Part shown: in pieces, positions 1 to 7,500 of the stretch
How the letters are laid out: every line of letters starts with the position of its first letter
Numbering within the stretch: the first letter of the stretch is position 1
Position numbers and translations under genes: made by a program
Source: JBBRHH01 sp038222915
Lineage (GTDB): Bacteria; Planctomycetota; Phycisphaerae; Tepidisphaerales; Tepidisphaeraceae
DNA length: 16,138 nt
Assembly: GCA_038222915.1 (NCBI GenBank)
Contig: JBBRHH010000066.1
Span: 1 to 16,138 of the forward strand
Direction of reading: 5' to 3'
The notes under the pieces: generated by a model
Told to the model about the DNA's origin: nothing
Databases searched by the model: none
What the model saw: the letters and a program-made list of their open reading frames with translations, nothing else

Positions 1-555
1 CGGATTCTGCTTCGACAGAAAGCTCAATACGAGTGCAGTCCCGCTTGCAATCCACAAACTACAGCACGCAACGCCACGCGGTTTTGCCGCTGCCTCGAGA
101 ATTGACCACATGGCGATCAGGAGGAAAAAGTAACCGTACGATTCCAGATATGGCACGCCGAAGGTAATCGGCCCTGTCGATGCGCTAAGTAGCCCAAAGA
201 ACATCGAAGCGTTCACGGATCCGCCCATCAGCCTGAGGACCCGGTAACTGAGTAGTACGACTGCGCCGGTGGTGAGCGCGGCATGTAGGACGTAGGAAAA
301 CCATGTAAATCCGAGGAGGTTGAAGAAGGGAACCTGCATCAGCATCGGGACCAGACCGGTGGAAGAGAAGAAATCCCGATAGATTACCTGCCCTCGGCAA
401 AGCCGGTATGCGCCGTCATAAACAATGCAGTGATCAAGCGGAATAATGCCCCGACGTCCACAGAAGAGGTGCCAGGCAATCGATATAGCCATCAACAAGG
501 CAAGCCCGATTATTTGAAAGGCATGTTCGGGACGCCTCACCTGGGATGATGGCAT
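1..555 (-). CDS. Polytopic membrane protein, glycosyltransferase-like N-terminus (partial, runs off left edge)
   Basis: The minus strand is open from an ATG at 555 to the window edge, giving 185 codons with no stop; an in-frame TAA sits directly before the ATG, so this start is well placed. The protein begins with a short polar stretch and a hydrophobic helix (about residues 11-25). A conserved-looking loop with IVYDGAYRLCRGQVIYRDFF follows (about 44-63), and then several hydrophobic helices. An early 'D-G-x-Y-x-x-x-x-G-x-x-x-Y-R-D' loop before multiple helices resembles the first periplasmic loop of GT-C/PMT-like membrane glycosyltransferases. That assignment is from pattern memory only. The ATG lies 4 bases after the stop of the upstream cobalamin-binding-protein gene, so the two are probably cotranscribed. 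No clear Shine-Dalgarno sequence precedes it, so translational coupling is possible. The C-terminal two thirds are outside the window. Confidence 0.72.
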   Translation of the reverse strand, partial: MPSSQVRRPEHAFQIIGLALLMAISIAWHLFCGRRGIIPLDHCIVYDGAYRLCRGQVIYRDFFSSTGLVPMLMQVPFFNLLGFTWFSYVLHAALTTGAVVLLSYRVLRLMGGSVNASMFFGLLSASTGPITFGVPYLESYGYFFLLIAMWSILEAAAKPRGVACCSLWIASGTALVLSFLSKQNP

Positions 556-559
556 TTAA

Positions 560-1468
560 TCATTGTATAGGAACATGGCGAAAGCAGTGAGGGGACGCCG
601 TTCCAAGACCCACAATGCAATTGTGAACCATCTCCAAACTCTCCACCAAACGCGGCCCCGGCCGATTGAAATACGCCGACCCATCCGCCACAAAAACCCG
701 CCCCTCCCGAACCGCCCGCAACCCCTCCCACTCCTCCCTCCCACGCAGTGCCCGCAAATCCACCAGCGCCCGCTCTATGGTAAGCCCACAACAAGCAATG
801 AAGATCACATCCGGATCCGCCTCCGCCACCTCTTCAAACGAAATCCGCCGCGACCGCTCCCCGGCCACTCCAATCCGCTCCTCACCCCCGGCCAGCCGCA
901 CCAACTCCGGATTCCAATGCCCCGCGCAAAACAACGGGTCCAGCCATTCCAGAAACACCACCGAAGGCCGATGCACAATCCCCGCCGCACGCGCCGTAAC
1001 CTCCCGCACCCGTCGCCGCAACCCGTCAACGACAGCAACTCCCGCCTCCACCACCCCGGCCGCCCGCGCCACCTCCCCAATCGCTTCAAACACCCCCTCC
1101 AGCGAAACCGGCTCCAGATTCAAAACCCTCGGCCGCCCCGGCATCGCACACGCCGCCGCCCTCACCTCCCGCTCATCCACCGCACACACATCGCAAAGCG
1201 CCTGCGTCACAACCAAATCCGGCCCCAGCGCCGCCAGCATCGCCACATCCAGTTCATAAAGTGGCCGTCGCCCAACCACCCGCTCCCGCACCATCACATC
1301 AATCGCCGCGCTACTCGCATCAGCCGGAATCAGCGTCCGCGTCACCTTCGCAATCGAAGAAACCCCCGCCGGAAAATCGCACTCATGCGTCACCCCAACA
1401 AGCTGGTCCTGCAACCCCAGCAGACAAACCATCTCTGTGGCACTCGGCAAAAGCGAAACGATTCGCAT
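560..1468 (-). CDS. Cobalamin-binding protein, BtuF-like periplasmic-binding fold
   Basis: Encodes about 302 residues starting MRIVSLLPSATEMVCLLGL and continuing GVTHECDFP, a signature of the BtuF/FepB-type substrate-binding fold annotated as cobalamin-binding protein. The conserved HWNPELVRLAGG segment (about residues 194-205) and a C-terminal NRPGPRLVESLEM stretch also fit. Family members bind corrinoids, usually for an ABC importer. Here there is no signal peptide or lipobox and no permease or ATPase gene nearby, so it may act in the cytoplasm or serve a distant transporter. An ATG two codons earlier (1474) is possible, but GGAG lies 8 bases before the ATG at 1468 and only 2 before 1474, so I prefer 1468. 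The gene is much more GC-rich than the flanking sequence and is followed after 4 bases by the membrane-protein gene. Confidence 0.85.
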   Translation of the reverse strand: MRIVSLLPSATEMVCLLGLQDQLVGVTHECDFPAGVSSIAKVTRTLIPADASSAAIDVMVRERVVGRRPLYELDVAMLAALGPDLVVTQALCDVCAVDEREVRAAACAMPGRPRVLNLEPVSLEGVFEAIGEVARAAGVVEAGVAVVDGLRRRVREVTARAAGIVHRPSVVFLEWLDPLFCAGHWNPELVRLAGGEERIGVAGERSRRISFEEVAEADPDVIFIACCGLTIERALVDLRALRGREEWEGLRAVREGRVFVADGSAYFNRPGPRLVESLEMVHNCIVGLGTASPHCFRHVPIQ

Positions 1469-1483
1469 GGGCATTTCTCCATC

Positions 1484-1512
1484 CTGTCATCCTGAGCTAC
1501 TGCGAAGGATCT
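1484..1512. repeat. REP-like dispersed intergenic repeat
   Basis: The segment reads CTGTCATCCTGAG, then a short spacer, then GCGAAGGATCT. I recognise this as close to a dispersed element (TGTCATCCTGAGCG-n-AGCGAAGGATCT) scattered through intergenic regions of many bacterial genomes, probably a RAYT/REP-type mobile palindrome. It ends just upstream of the cobalamin-binding-protein gene, and its edge supplies purine-rich sequence next to that gene's ribosome binding site. No second full copy is visible in the window, so the repeat nature rests on recall of other genomes. Confidence 0.5.
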
Positions 1513-2100
1513 GGACTCGCCCACGAAGAACCATGCAAAGACAAACCAGACCCTACCGCGATACAATCAGAAAATAGAGAACCGAACGACACCAAATTGT
1601 CCACAACGTAGCGTGTGCACTGCCCACCAATAACCTCCCCAACCCACACGGTCCTCAATACAACCAACACTCCTACGGACGAACCTCCCCGCTTCACGCT
1701 GTTCTATTGCCCCCGTGCGCCGCCCCTTTCATCACCACTTCAACGCCCTCGCTCTCCTCTCGGTCGTGCTCCTCATCGCAACAGCGGCCCTCTGGGAATG
1801 CAGCTACATAATGCAGGAACACGTCTCCCTCGGCGTGGGGTCGGTTTTTTCGCCCGGATTCAATCGCGACGCAAATACAAACATATTCCAGAAAAGCACT
1901 TGCATCCCACCCCTCGATTTCCATGCACCCCAAACTCATTTTTTCGCGCACTGCGAGCACCTCGACCCACATAATCAGATGTCCCGAAATGTCCCAATCA
2001 AAACCACTCACTACTATTTCTTGCTCCCGATTTGTGATTGAGCGAAGAGTGGGTATGGACCGGCTTTCTAACCCCAAAGCCCCTACCCCCTGGTTTCTGG
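1513..2100. other. Low-coding, lower-GC stretch
   Basis: Apart from the doubtful small ORF at 1715-2041, nothing convincing is seen here. Reading frames on both strands are short, with irregular composition and no good ribosome binding sites. The minus strand carries a G-rich run (two G4-5 runs and one G4, complement of 2069-2091) downstream of the broken motility gene. The stretch is visibly poorer in G+C than most of the window and looks like decaying accessory sequence. Confidence 0.4.
1715..2041 (+). CDS. Possible small single-pass membrane protein (doubtful)
   Basis: A GTG-started frame of 108 codons begins RRPFHHHFNALALLSVVLL and continues through a hydrophobic helix ending in ATAALWECSY (helix about residues 9-27). 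A basic N-terminus, one helix and a Trp-x-x-Ser-Tyr turn resemble a family of short planctomycete membrane proteins that usually read 'ALWVRSY' at this point. The rest is polar, rich in His and Pro, and has no recognisable domain. No Shine-Dalgarno sequence is seen, composition is unlike the confident genes, and a competing 127-codon frame lies on the other strand (1694-2077). It could be a real gene, a decayed copy truncated by frameshift, or chance. Confidence 0.33.
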   Translation: MRRPFHHHFNALALLSVVLLIATAALWECSYIMQEHVSLGVGSVFSPGFNRDANTNIFQKSTCIPPLDFHAPQTHFFAHCEHLDPHNQMSRNVPIKTTHYYFLLPICD

Positions 2101-2328
2101 TTACGCGTAAGTGTCCACCGCGCCGCCAAGCCCAGTGGCCTGTGCCACCAGTTCATCCCCCGCTCTGCTCACGCCTTTCGAAGCGGCCTCAATGAGTTGC
2201 AGGGCCGAGTTGCCCTGTTGACGCTGCAGGCTGAGGATCTACTGCGCAACGCGGATCTGCACATCGCCAATCACCTTGGCCTGCTGCAATCCGCTGAGGG
2301 CGTTCACGAGATCCATTGCCTTATTCAT
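2101..2328 (-). pseudogene. Small putative motility protein (YjfB-like) with in-frame TAG
   Basis: Reading the minus strand from the ATG at 2328 gives MNKAMDLVNALSGLQQAKVI and then, through a TAG at codon 30 (2241-2239), ILSLQRQQGNSALQLIEAAS, ending GLGGAVDTYA and TAA at 2101. The layout (MDLVxALxxxQQ, a Lys-Ile/Leu region, QQG, LIEAA, and a C-terminal VDTYA) matches the short 'putative motility protein' family typified by B. subtilis YjfB, which is about 60-75 residues long. The frame is otherwise intact over all 75 codons. The family usually has Lys near codon 30, so one AAG-to-TAG change would explain the stop. No transposon or frameshift is needed. The more likely initiation codon is the second ATG (2316), preceded by AAGG. 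The gene is either recently inactivated or read through. Confidence 0.6.
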
Positions 2329-2410
2329 CGGCCAGCCGCGTTTTGCCGTTTGAATCAAAACGCCCAACACACGTGGTCCCATAAGCCAAAAATTCAAACA
2401 CCTAACAACC

Positions 2411-2427
2411 TCCCAAAATTTTTGGGA
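2411..2427. promoter_or_regulatory. 17-bp perfect palindrome upstream of lexA
   Basis: TCCCAAAATTTTTGGGA is a perfect inverted repeat around a central T, lying 7 bases before the predicted -35 of lexA and between lexA and the divergent motility pseudogene. Its position suits an operator, perhaps for LexA autoregulation. No GAAC-N4-GTTC or CTGT-N8-ACAG box is seen in this promoter. It could instead be a small terminator hairpin. Confidence 0.4.
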
Positions 2428-2434
2428 AATTCAG

Positions 2435-2463
2435 TTGACTCTTCCGCACGGTTAGGGTAGTGT
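2435..2463 (+). promoter_or_regulatory. Predicted sigma70-type promoter of lexA
   Basis: TTGACT (2435-2440) is separated by 17 bases from TAGTGT (2458-2463), about 75 bases before the lexA ATG. The -35 is strong and the -10 is mediocre. A second TTGACT at 2502 has no matching -10 and is closer to the gene than expected. Confidence 0.45.
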
Positions 2464-2539
2464 TTACCTGAAACATAGACCAAACCTCATTTGGCCTGAT
2501 GTTGACTTAAAAGACCAGGTTCCAACAACGGAGTCCCGT

Positions 2540-3154
2540 ATGAATCTCACCCCCCGCCAGCTGGATGTCATCGTAGCCATCCGCAATTTCCGTCACCTCC
2601 ATGGCTATGCGCCCACGATGCAGGAGCTGGCCGACCAGCTTGGCACCAGCAAGGTGACCATTTTCGAACACGTCAATGCGCTGGAGAAAAAGCGCGTGCT
2701 CAAGCGCGACCGGCACAAGGCCCGCTCGCTGGAGCTCGTCGGCGAAGGCAAGCTTCCCGACGAAGAGCGTTCGACCAAGCTTCCGCTGCTCGGCAGCATC
2801 GCGGCCGGCTCGCCCATTGAGGCCGTCGAAAACCGTGAAGAACTCGATCTCGAAACCATGTTCCACAGCCGCAGCGGCGTCTATGTGCTGAAGGTGCGTG
2901 GCGAGTCGATGATCGACGATCACCTCTGCGACGGCGATTACGTCATCATCGAGCGCCGTGACAACCCGCGCAACGGCGAGCAGGTCGTCGCCCTGCTCGA
3001 CACCGGCGAAGCGACGCTCAAGCGATTCTACAAGGAGGGCGGCAAGGTCCGTCTCCAGCCGGCCAACGGCACCATGGCGCCGCGCATCGTCGAAGCCAAC
3101 CGCCTGAAAATCCAAGGCGTGGTAATCGGCGTGCTGCGCAGCTACACAAACTAG
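2540..3154 (+). CDS. lexA: LexA repressor, SOS-response regulator and self-cleaving protease
   Basis: The 204-residue product has the LexA layout. An N-terminal winged helix (residues 1-65; LTPRQLDVIVAIRNF, then APTMQELADQLG and a recognition helix SKVTIFEHVNALEKK) precedes a C-terminal S24-type peptidase domain. The Ala89-Gly90 cleavage site lies in GSIAAG, the nucleophile Ser123 in GESM, and the general base Lys161 in ATLKRFY, so all self-cleavage residues are present. LexA represses DNA-damage genes until RecA filaments trigger its autoproteolysis. ACGGAG lies 6 bases before the ATG. The gene is monocistronic: it has its own promoter and a 9-bp hairpin 37 bases after the stop. The upstream palindrome at 2411-2427 is a candidate autoregulatory site. 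Confidence 0.96.
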   Translation: MNLTPRQLDVIVAIRNFRHLHGYAPTMQELADQLGTSKVTIFEHVNALEKKRVLKRDRHKARSLELVGEGKLPDEERSTKLPLLGSIAAGSPIEAVENREELDLETMFHSRSGVYVLKVRGESMIDDHLCDGDYVIIERRDNPRNGEQVVALLDTGEATLKRFYKEGGKVRLQPANGTMAPRIVEANRLKIQGVVIGVLRSYTN

Positions 3155-3191
3155 TCGCACGTTTCTCGTTGTTGTAACGGCGTGGCGAGGG

Positions 3192-3213
3192 GTGGGATTG
3201 CGGTCAATCCCAC
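3192..3213 (+). terminator. Hairpin after lexA, probable terminator without U-tract
   Basis: GTGGGATTG, loop CGGT, CAATCCCAC forms a perfect 9-bp stem 37 bases after the lexA stop and about 70 bases before the next gene. No T-run follows, so it may slow or process the transcript rather than end it alone. Confidence 0.5.
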
Positions 3214-3285
3214 TCCAGCCAGATCAGTACGCCGATGCGGCAATGAAGTCATAACCCGTATCGCAAAACAGGAAAGGAGCAGCAT

Positions 3286-3828
3286 ATGCCGCTCACAGCA
3301 CCGGTACGCGCCCAAACATCAGGATCAGAACCCGTTCGATCGCAGGCCACGAAACCCGAGCCGCCGATTCTCTTCCAGAAGTTCTTCAAATCCGTCGGCC
3401 CGCGCACCTACGCGGCCCAGATCAAGGAAGCCGGAAACGCCAATCAGTTTCTGGTCTTGACCGAAGGAAAACGAGACGAGTCCACCGGCGAGATCCGCAA
3501 AATGCGGCTGTACATCTACAGCGAAGATTTCGTGGAGTTCTTCCGCATGCTTCACGAAACGGCCCAGTGGATCAAAGCCAACCCGGTAAGCGACGAAGTG
3601 CGCACCAGGCGGGCAAAGTTCTGGGCAAAGAAAAAGGCCGACGAGAAAGGTGGGCGGCAGCCCGGAACAAGTGAAGCGTCACGAAGCGCGCTGGCAAGTA
3701 ATACATCGCGCACCGCGCCAGCCCGAAACCTGCCGCCCGGCAATGCATCGGCCACGAACACGTCAACGCAGCGACCAACAGCTGCAAAGCCGCGCGTGCC
3801 GGCCAAGGCAATGCCCCAGCGGCGGTGA
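3286..3828 (+). CDS. PUR-domain (DUF3276-like) nucleic-acid-binding protein
   Basis: The product has 180 residues. The segment at about 30-100 (FQKFFKSVGPRTYAAQIKEA, then FLVLTEGKRDESTGEIRKM, RLYIYSEDFVEFFRMLHETA) has the beta-beta-beta-alpha layout of the PUR repeat, found in PUR-alpha homologues and bacterial DUF3276 proteins. These bind single-stranded DNA or RNA. Only one repeat is present, so a dimer is expected. A basic linker (RTRRAKFWAKKK, about 106-117) and a low-complexity Ala/Thr/Pro/Arg tail to residue 180 follow, suggesting extra nucleic-acid contacts. The start is supported by AGGAG about 8 bases upstream. It stands alone between lexA and the convergent nuoA, and its exact role is unknown. 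Confidence 0.78.
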   Translation: MPLTAPVRAQTSGSEPVRSQATKPEPPILFQKFFKSVGPRTYAAQIKEAGNANQFLVLTEGKRDESTGEIRKMRLYIYSEDFVEFFRMLHETAQWIKANPVSDEVRTRRAKFWAKKKADEKGGRQPGTSEASRSALASNTSRTAPARNLPPGNASATNTSTQRPTAAKPRVPAKAMPQRR

Positions 3829-3872
3829 GGCGTGGCCGTGACGCTGGATGATCTGGAAAGCGCTCGGCGTGG

Positions 3873-4370
3873 TTAAGCCGCCTGATCGATGCGGGCTTCG
3901 CGTCGCAGATCGACGCCGGGCGTCGGCTTGACCTTCAGGCTGGTGGTGGCCGCGGAGCGGACCCAATCGAGGTAACCAAATCGCCACAGGTAGGCGAAAC
4001 CAACAAGGAGGATACCGAAGAAGAAAAGCATGTCGACCAGCGCGGCCAGCCGCACGTCGAACACACTAATGACGGTCTGAAAATCCTTGCTAAGCGTGGC
4101 CGCGAGTTCCGGCGCGCTGCCGTACGCCACGGCCCACGGATAAAACAGCGCCACTTCAACATCGAACACCAGAAAGACCAGCGCCACGATGTAGAAGCGA
4201 AGATCAAACTGAACCCAGCTCGATCCGATGCTAGGCTCGCCGCACTCGTAAGCCTCGCCCTTGTCCGGATTGGGCACGCGCGGCCGAACCAGCCGGCCAA
4301 CGGCAAGGTTCACATAGACGAACGCCGCACCAAAGCCGACGAAGATGGTGATGGACAAAAGCAGTGCCAT
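3873..4370 (-). CDS. nuoA: NADH-quinone oxidoreductase subunit A
   Basis: From the ATG at 4370 the product is 165 residues: MALLLSITIFVGFG (helix 1, about 2-22), the loop KGEAYECGEPSIGSSWVQFD, helix 2 FYIVALVFLVFDVEVALFYPWA (about 60-80) and helix 3 DMLFFFGILLVGFAYLW. The ECG, RFY and FDVEVALFYPWA motifs, with the membrane Asp and Glu, define the small proton-pumping-arm subunit A of respiratory complex I. The frame stays open upstream to a GTG at 4499, but that extension passes through a hairpin and is not conserved in NuoA, so I start at 4370, although no good Shine-Dalgarno sequence is visible. The protein is longer than most NuoA because of a charged C-terminal tail. No nuoB or other nuo gene is adjacent: downstream lies the convergent PUR-domain gene. 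Confidence 0.93.
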   Translation of the reverse strand: MALLLSITIFVGFGAAFVYVNLAVGRLVRPRVPNPDKGEAYECGEPSIGSSWVQFDLRFYIVALVFLVFDVEVALFYPWAVAYGSAPELAATLSKDFQTVISVFDVRLAALVDMLFFFGILLVGFAYLWRFGYLDWVRSAATTSLKVKPTPGVDLRREARIDQAA

Positions 4371-4458
4371 AAAAGCCCGCGAAGAACGTGCCTGAATAGT
4401 AGTTGAAGTGTGGCCAGTGAGTCCAATGTGGTGTTGTGTGAAGTATACGCACCAAATG

Positions 4459-4493
4459 AGAAGGCCCCCGGGCAACGCACCCAGAGGCCTTCT
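4459..4493 (-). terminator. Stem-loop between the 1030-residue gene and nuoA
   Basis: AGAAGGCC (4459-4466) pairs with GGCCTTCT (4486-4493), with a 3-bp inner stem possible. It begins 22 bases after the stop of the 1030-residue gene in the minus direction and precedes nuoA. The minus-strand sequence after it (CTCATTTGG) is only weakly T-rich, so terminator strength is uncertain. Confidence 0.5.
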
Positions 4494-4514
4494 GCTCACC
4501 GCTCGTTAATTCCG

Positions 4515-7500
4515 CTAGCGCCAGGCAAGCACGCGAAACAGACCTTCGCGCCGGCGGATTCTTTCGGGAAGTTGCAGCAGGCGGTCGCGGTGGATGCTCA
4601 GGAGCAGGCCGACCGCGAAGATCGCAGCGCCGCCAAAGGCGAGGTAGACGCCCACGGCAACCTGCGCCTGCATGCCGATGGAGACAAGCAACATCGCTAG
4701 GTGAAGCACCAGCAGTGTGCCGCCGGTGATGGCGGTGGATTTGAGTTCAAACGCCACGCCGCTCAGAAGCAGCAGGACGGCCGCCGTCGCGAGGCCGATC
4801 TCATTGACCGTCGAGATCTGGTATCCGAAGCGATAGACCATCGACGCGATCAGCAAAGGCAGGCCGACCAGCAGGCTTCCGAAGGTCAGGCCGAAAGTGG
4901 CCTTCGGGCTCTTGCGGTTCTGCTCGCGATACCACTCGATGTGGCCGGTGATCAGCAGCAGTGCGCCGATCGTCACCAGCAGAATTTCCACTTTCTGCGA
5001 AGGACTCAAATGCCCGAGCGCCTGTAGGCAGATCAATCCTTCCACGCCGTTGATGCCGGCCGCAATCACGAAGATGCGCCGCCACGGGCCGGTTCGTACC
5101 AGCGCCGCCGCCAGAAGGGCAACCGTTGTCTGCCCACCCAGCAGGCGCACCAGACGCCAGTGGATGTCGCCAACGCCAAGCCGCGACAGCCCCAGCATCA
5201 TTCCCGCGCCAAGCGCCAGCGTCGTCACGGCCCGGCCGGACTTGGAGAGCGCGTTGCGCATCGGGCTCGCCGAATTGCGTTCCCATCCCGCCAGGCGGGC
5301 GATGGTCAACAGGAGGAGGCCGATGGCCGCGAAGACCAGCACATAAGTCTCCGTGGTGTAGCTGCGATAGTTCATCAACTGCCAGGCCGCCCCGCAGAGC
5401 ATGCCGGCCGTCACATAAACACTCGAAGCATTCGCCCGGCCGATGGAAGCGATCGCGTAGAACACGGCCGCTTCAATTGCCACCAGCGCCAGCACAAGAT
5501 TGGCGCTGCTCCCGACGACGATATCGAGTCTGTCAGTCAGCCCGTGCGGAAGCGCAACCAGCAGCAGCACGCCGGCCACGGCATGTGCCGCCACTTCCAG
5601 CGAGCGCCAACCGTTCTTCCCCGCGCCCGATCCACCCAGCCTCGCCTGAATCAGCTGCGCCAGCGGAGCAAGCATCATCACCGGCACCTGACGTTCCCAG
5701 CCGCTCCAACCCAGCATCGACAACATCGAGCTGATCGCGGCCAATCCGCTCAGCACCGAAAGCTGCACATACACGCGGGCCAACCCGGAATCGTTGCGGC
5801 GATGGCTGAGCCATCCGCTCGTTCTCCCGGCGGCCGCCAGCACGAACAACCCGGCCACGTAATCCCAGCCGCCGGAATAGCCCGCCAAACCAAACATGGT
5901 CGACCGCAGGAAGAGCGCCACGCCATACACGGCCGCCAAAAGCATCATCCCGAGGCCAAGCCGATCAATTGCCCGGCCAAGAGGCGTTCCCTGCCCGCAG
6001 GCCTTCCCGCCGATATTGATCGCAAGCGCCGTCAGCGCGAGCACAATCAGCAACGCACCGGGATGTTGCCCAAGGTGCATCAGCTCAATGGCAAGCCCTT
6101 CCGACCAGATCAATGCAAGTGCCGCGAGGAAAATGAAACCGCTGCGACGCTTGGCGACGACGCTGGAGTAGATGTAGGCGTAAGTACCGACAAGCGTCAG
6201 ACCGGTCGCCATCAGCTTCAGCGGTTGCTCGCTGACGATCACCGGCGGCCCATCGACGCCCCAGAGCCGCATGAGCGGCATGTAAAACCAGCCGCTCAAT
6301 TGGCCGCCCAGCAGAAGCGCCAGTCCAGCGCCGAGCACAACATGCCCGGAGACAAAGAAGGCCCGGCCAAACTGCTTTCTCGAGAACGGCCCCTCATTGG
6401 CGTCGGTCAGGAGATGGTGGACGTGAATGGCGGCAACGCCCAGCACGACGAGCCACGCCGCCGGCGCGGCGATTTCCTGAAAGCGGTGCATGTCGGCCAG
6501 CATCAAGAGGCCGGTCATCGCCACCCCGCCGAGGAACACATACACAAAAGTCACATCCTCCAGCACCAGCGCCGCAAGTGCGTAAATCGCACAGCACACC
6601 AGCGCGCCCAGCCAGAGATGTCCATCAATCGTCATCAATCCGTGCCGCTGATAGAACCAGAGGTTCAACGGCATCACGAGGCATGCGAGAAGGGTGAGCC
6701 CGCGTCCCGCCAGCGGATATCGCTTGGCTCGAATGACGGCGAATCCGCCGCCCAGGCAGGCCAGATTTGCGATCCCCAGTGTCCCCGCAACCACCCACGG
6801 ATTTCTGAAAACCCCCAGGCTCGCCAGCCAGATCACCAGCCCCACCGCCAGCAATGATCCGCCGGCCATCAGCATCCAGTGAATCGTCCGGCTGTCGAGC
6901 AGAATCTCCATCAGCCCGCGCCGCTCGCGCTTGGATGTAATGTTCGGCTGCCGCTCCTGCACGTTGCGTCCGCCGGTCATCGATGGGAACGGCAATGGCG
7001 GCGCGACGTCATGGACCGCCCGGCTCGGAACAGGCGGAGGCTCTGCGTTCATCCCAGCCGGCAGCGGCGGCGGCATAACCGCTTTCACATCGGTGCGCGT
7101 CTCAACACGGCGCTTCAACTCCGCCATGCGATTTCGAATATCCGCCTGCAGCACCTGACCGGTTGGCCAGGCCAGCCTTCCATCCTTCACATGCCGGGTA
7201 ATTTCGCGATCGACAAAAAGCAGATAGCGCAGCGTGGTCGCCGCCACGCCATCTGCCGGCGATCCGCAGCGTGCGCAGAAGCGCGTCCCACCATCAATCT
7301 GAAGTCCGCAATTGGCGCAGGCATCGGAAGCCGGCGGCCCCCCCGCCGCCGCTGGCTCTTTTCCCGTTCTCACCGCGTCGCGAATCTGCGCAACCGCCTG
7401 CAAATAGTCGTGTGCGATCTTCGAGCCGCTGACGACGTCGATCCGCTGGGCGGCCGCCAATTCGGAAAAATGACGTGCTGCAAATTCCACCGCCCAAAGC

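Noticed and set aside
563..1495. 310-codon plus-strand frame opposite the cobalamin-binding-protein gene
   Set aside because: Composition is extreme in Arg, Pro and His, as expected for the reverse of a GC-rich gene; the minus-strand protein has clear family motifs.
2038..2460. 140-codon plus-strand frame before lexA
   Set aside because: It is antisense to the YjfB-like gene and runs through the lexA palindrome and into the promoter; no ribosome binding site.
4371..4499. N-terminal extension of nuoA to GTG 4499
   Set aside because: It reads through a stem-loop that ends the upstream gene and adds 43 residues not found in NuoA.
5160..6857. 565-codon plus-strand frame inside the 1030-residue gene
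   Set aside because: Low-complexity Arg/Gln/His/Pro sequence without domains; the minus strand encodes coherent transmembrane helices throughout.
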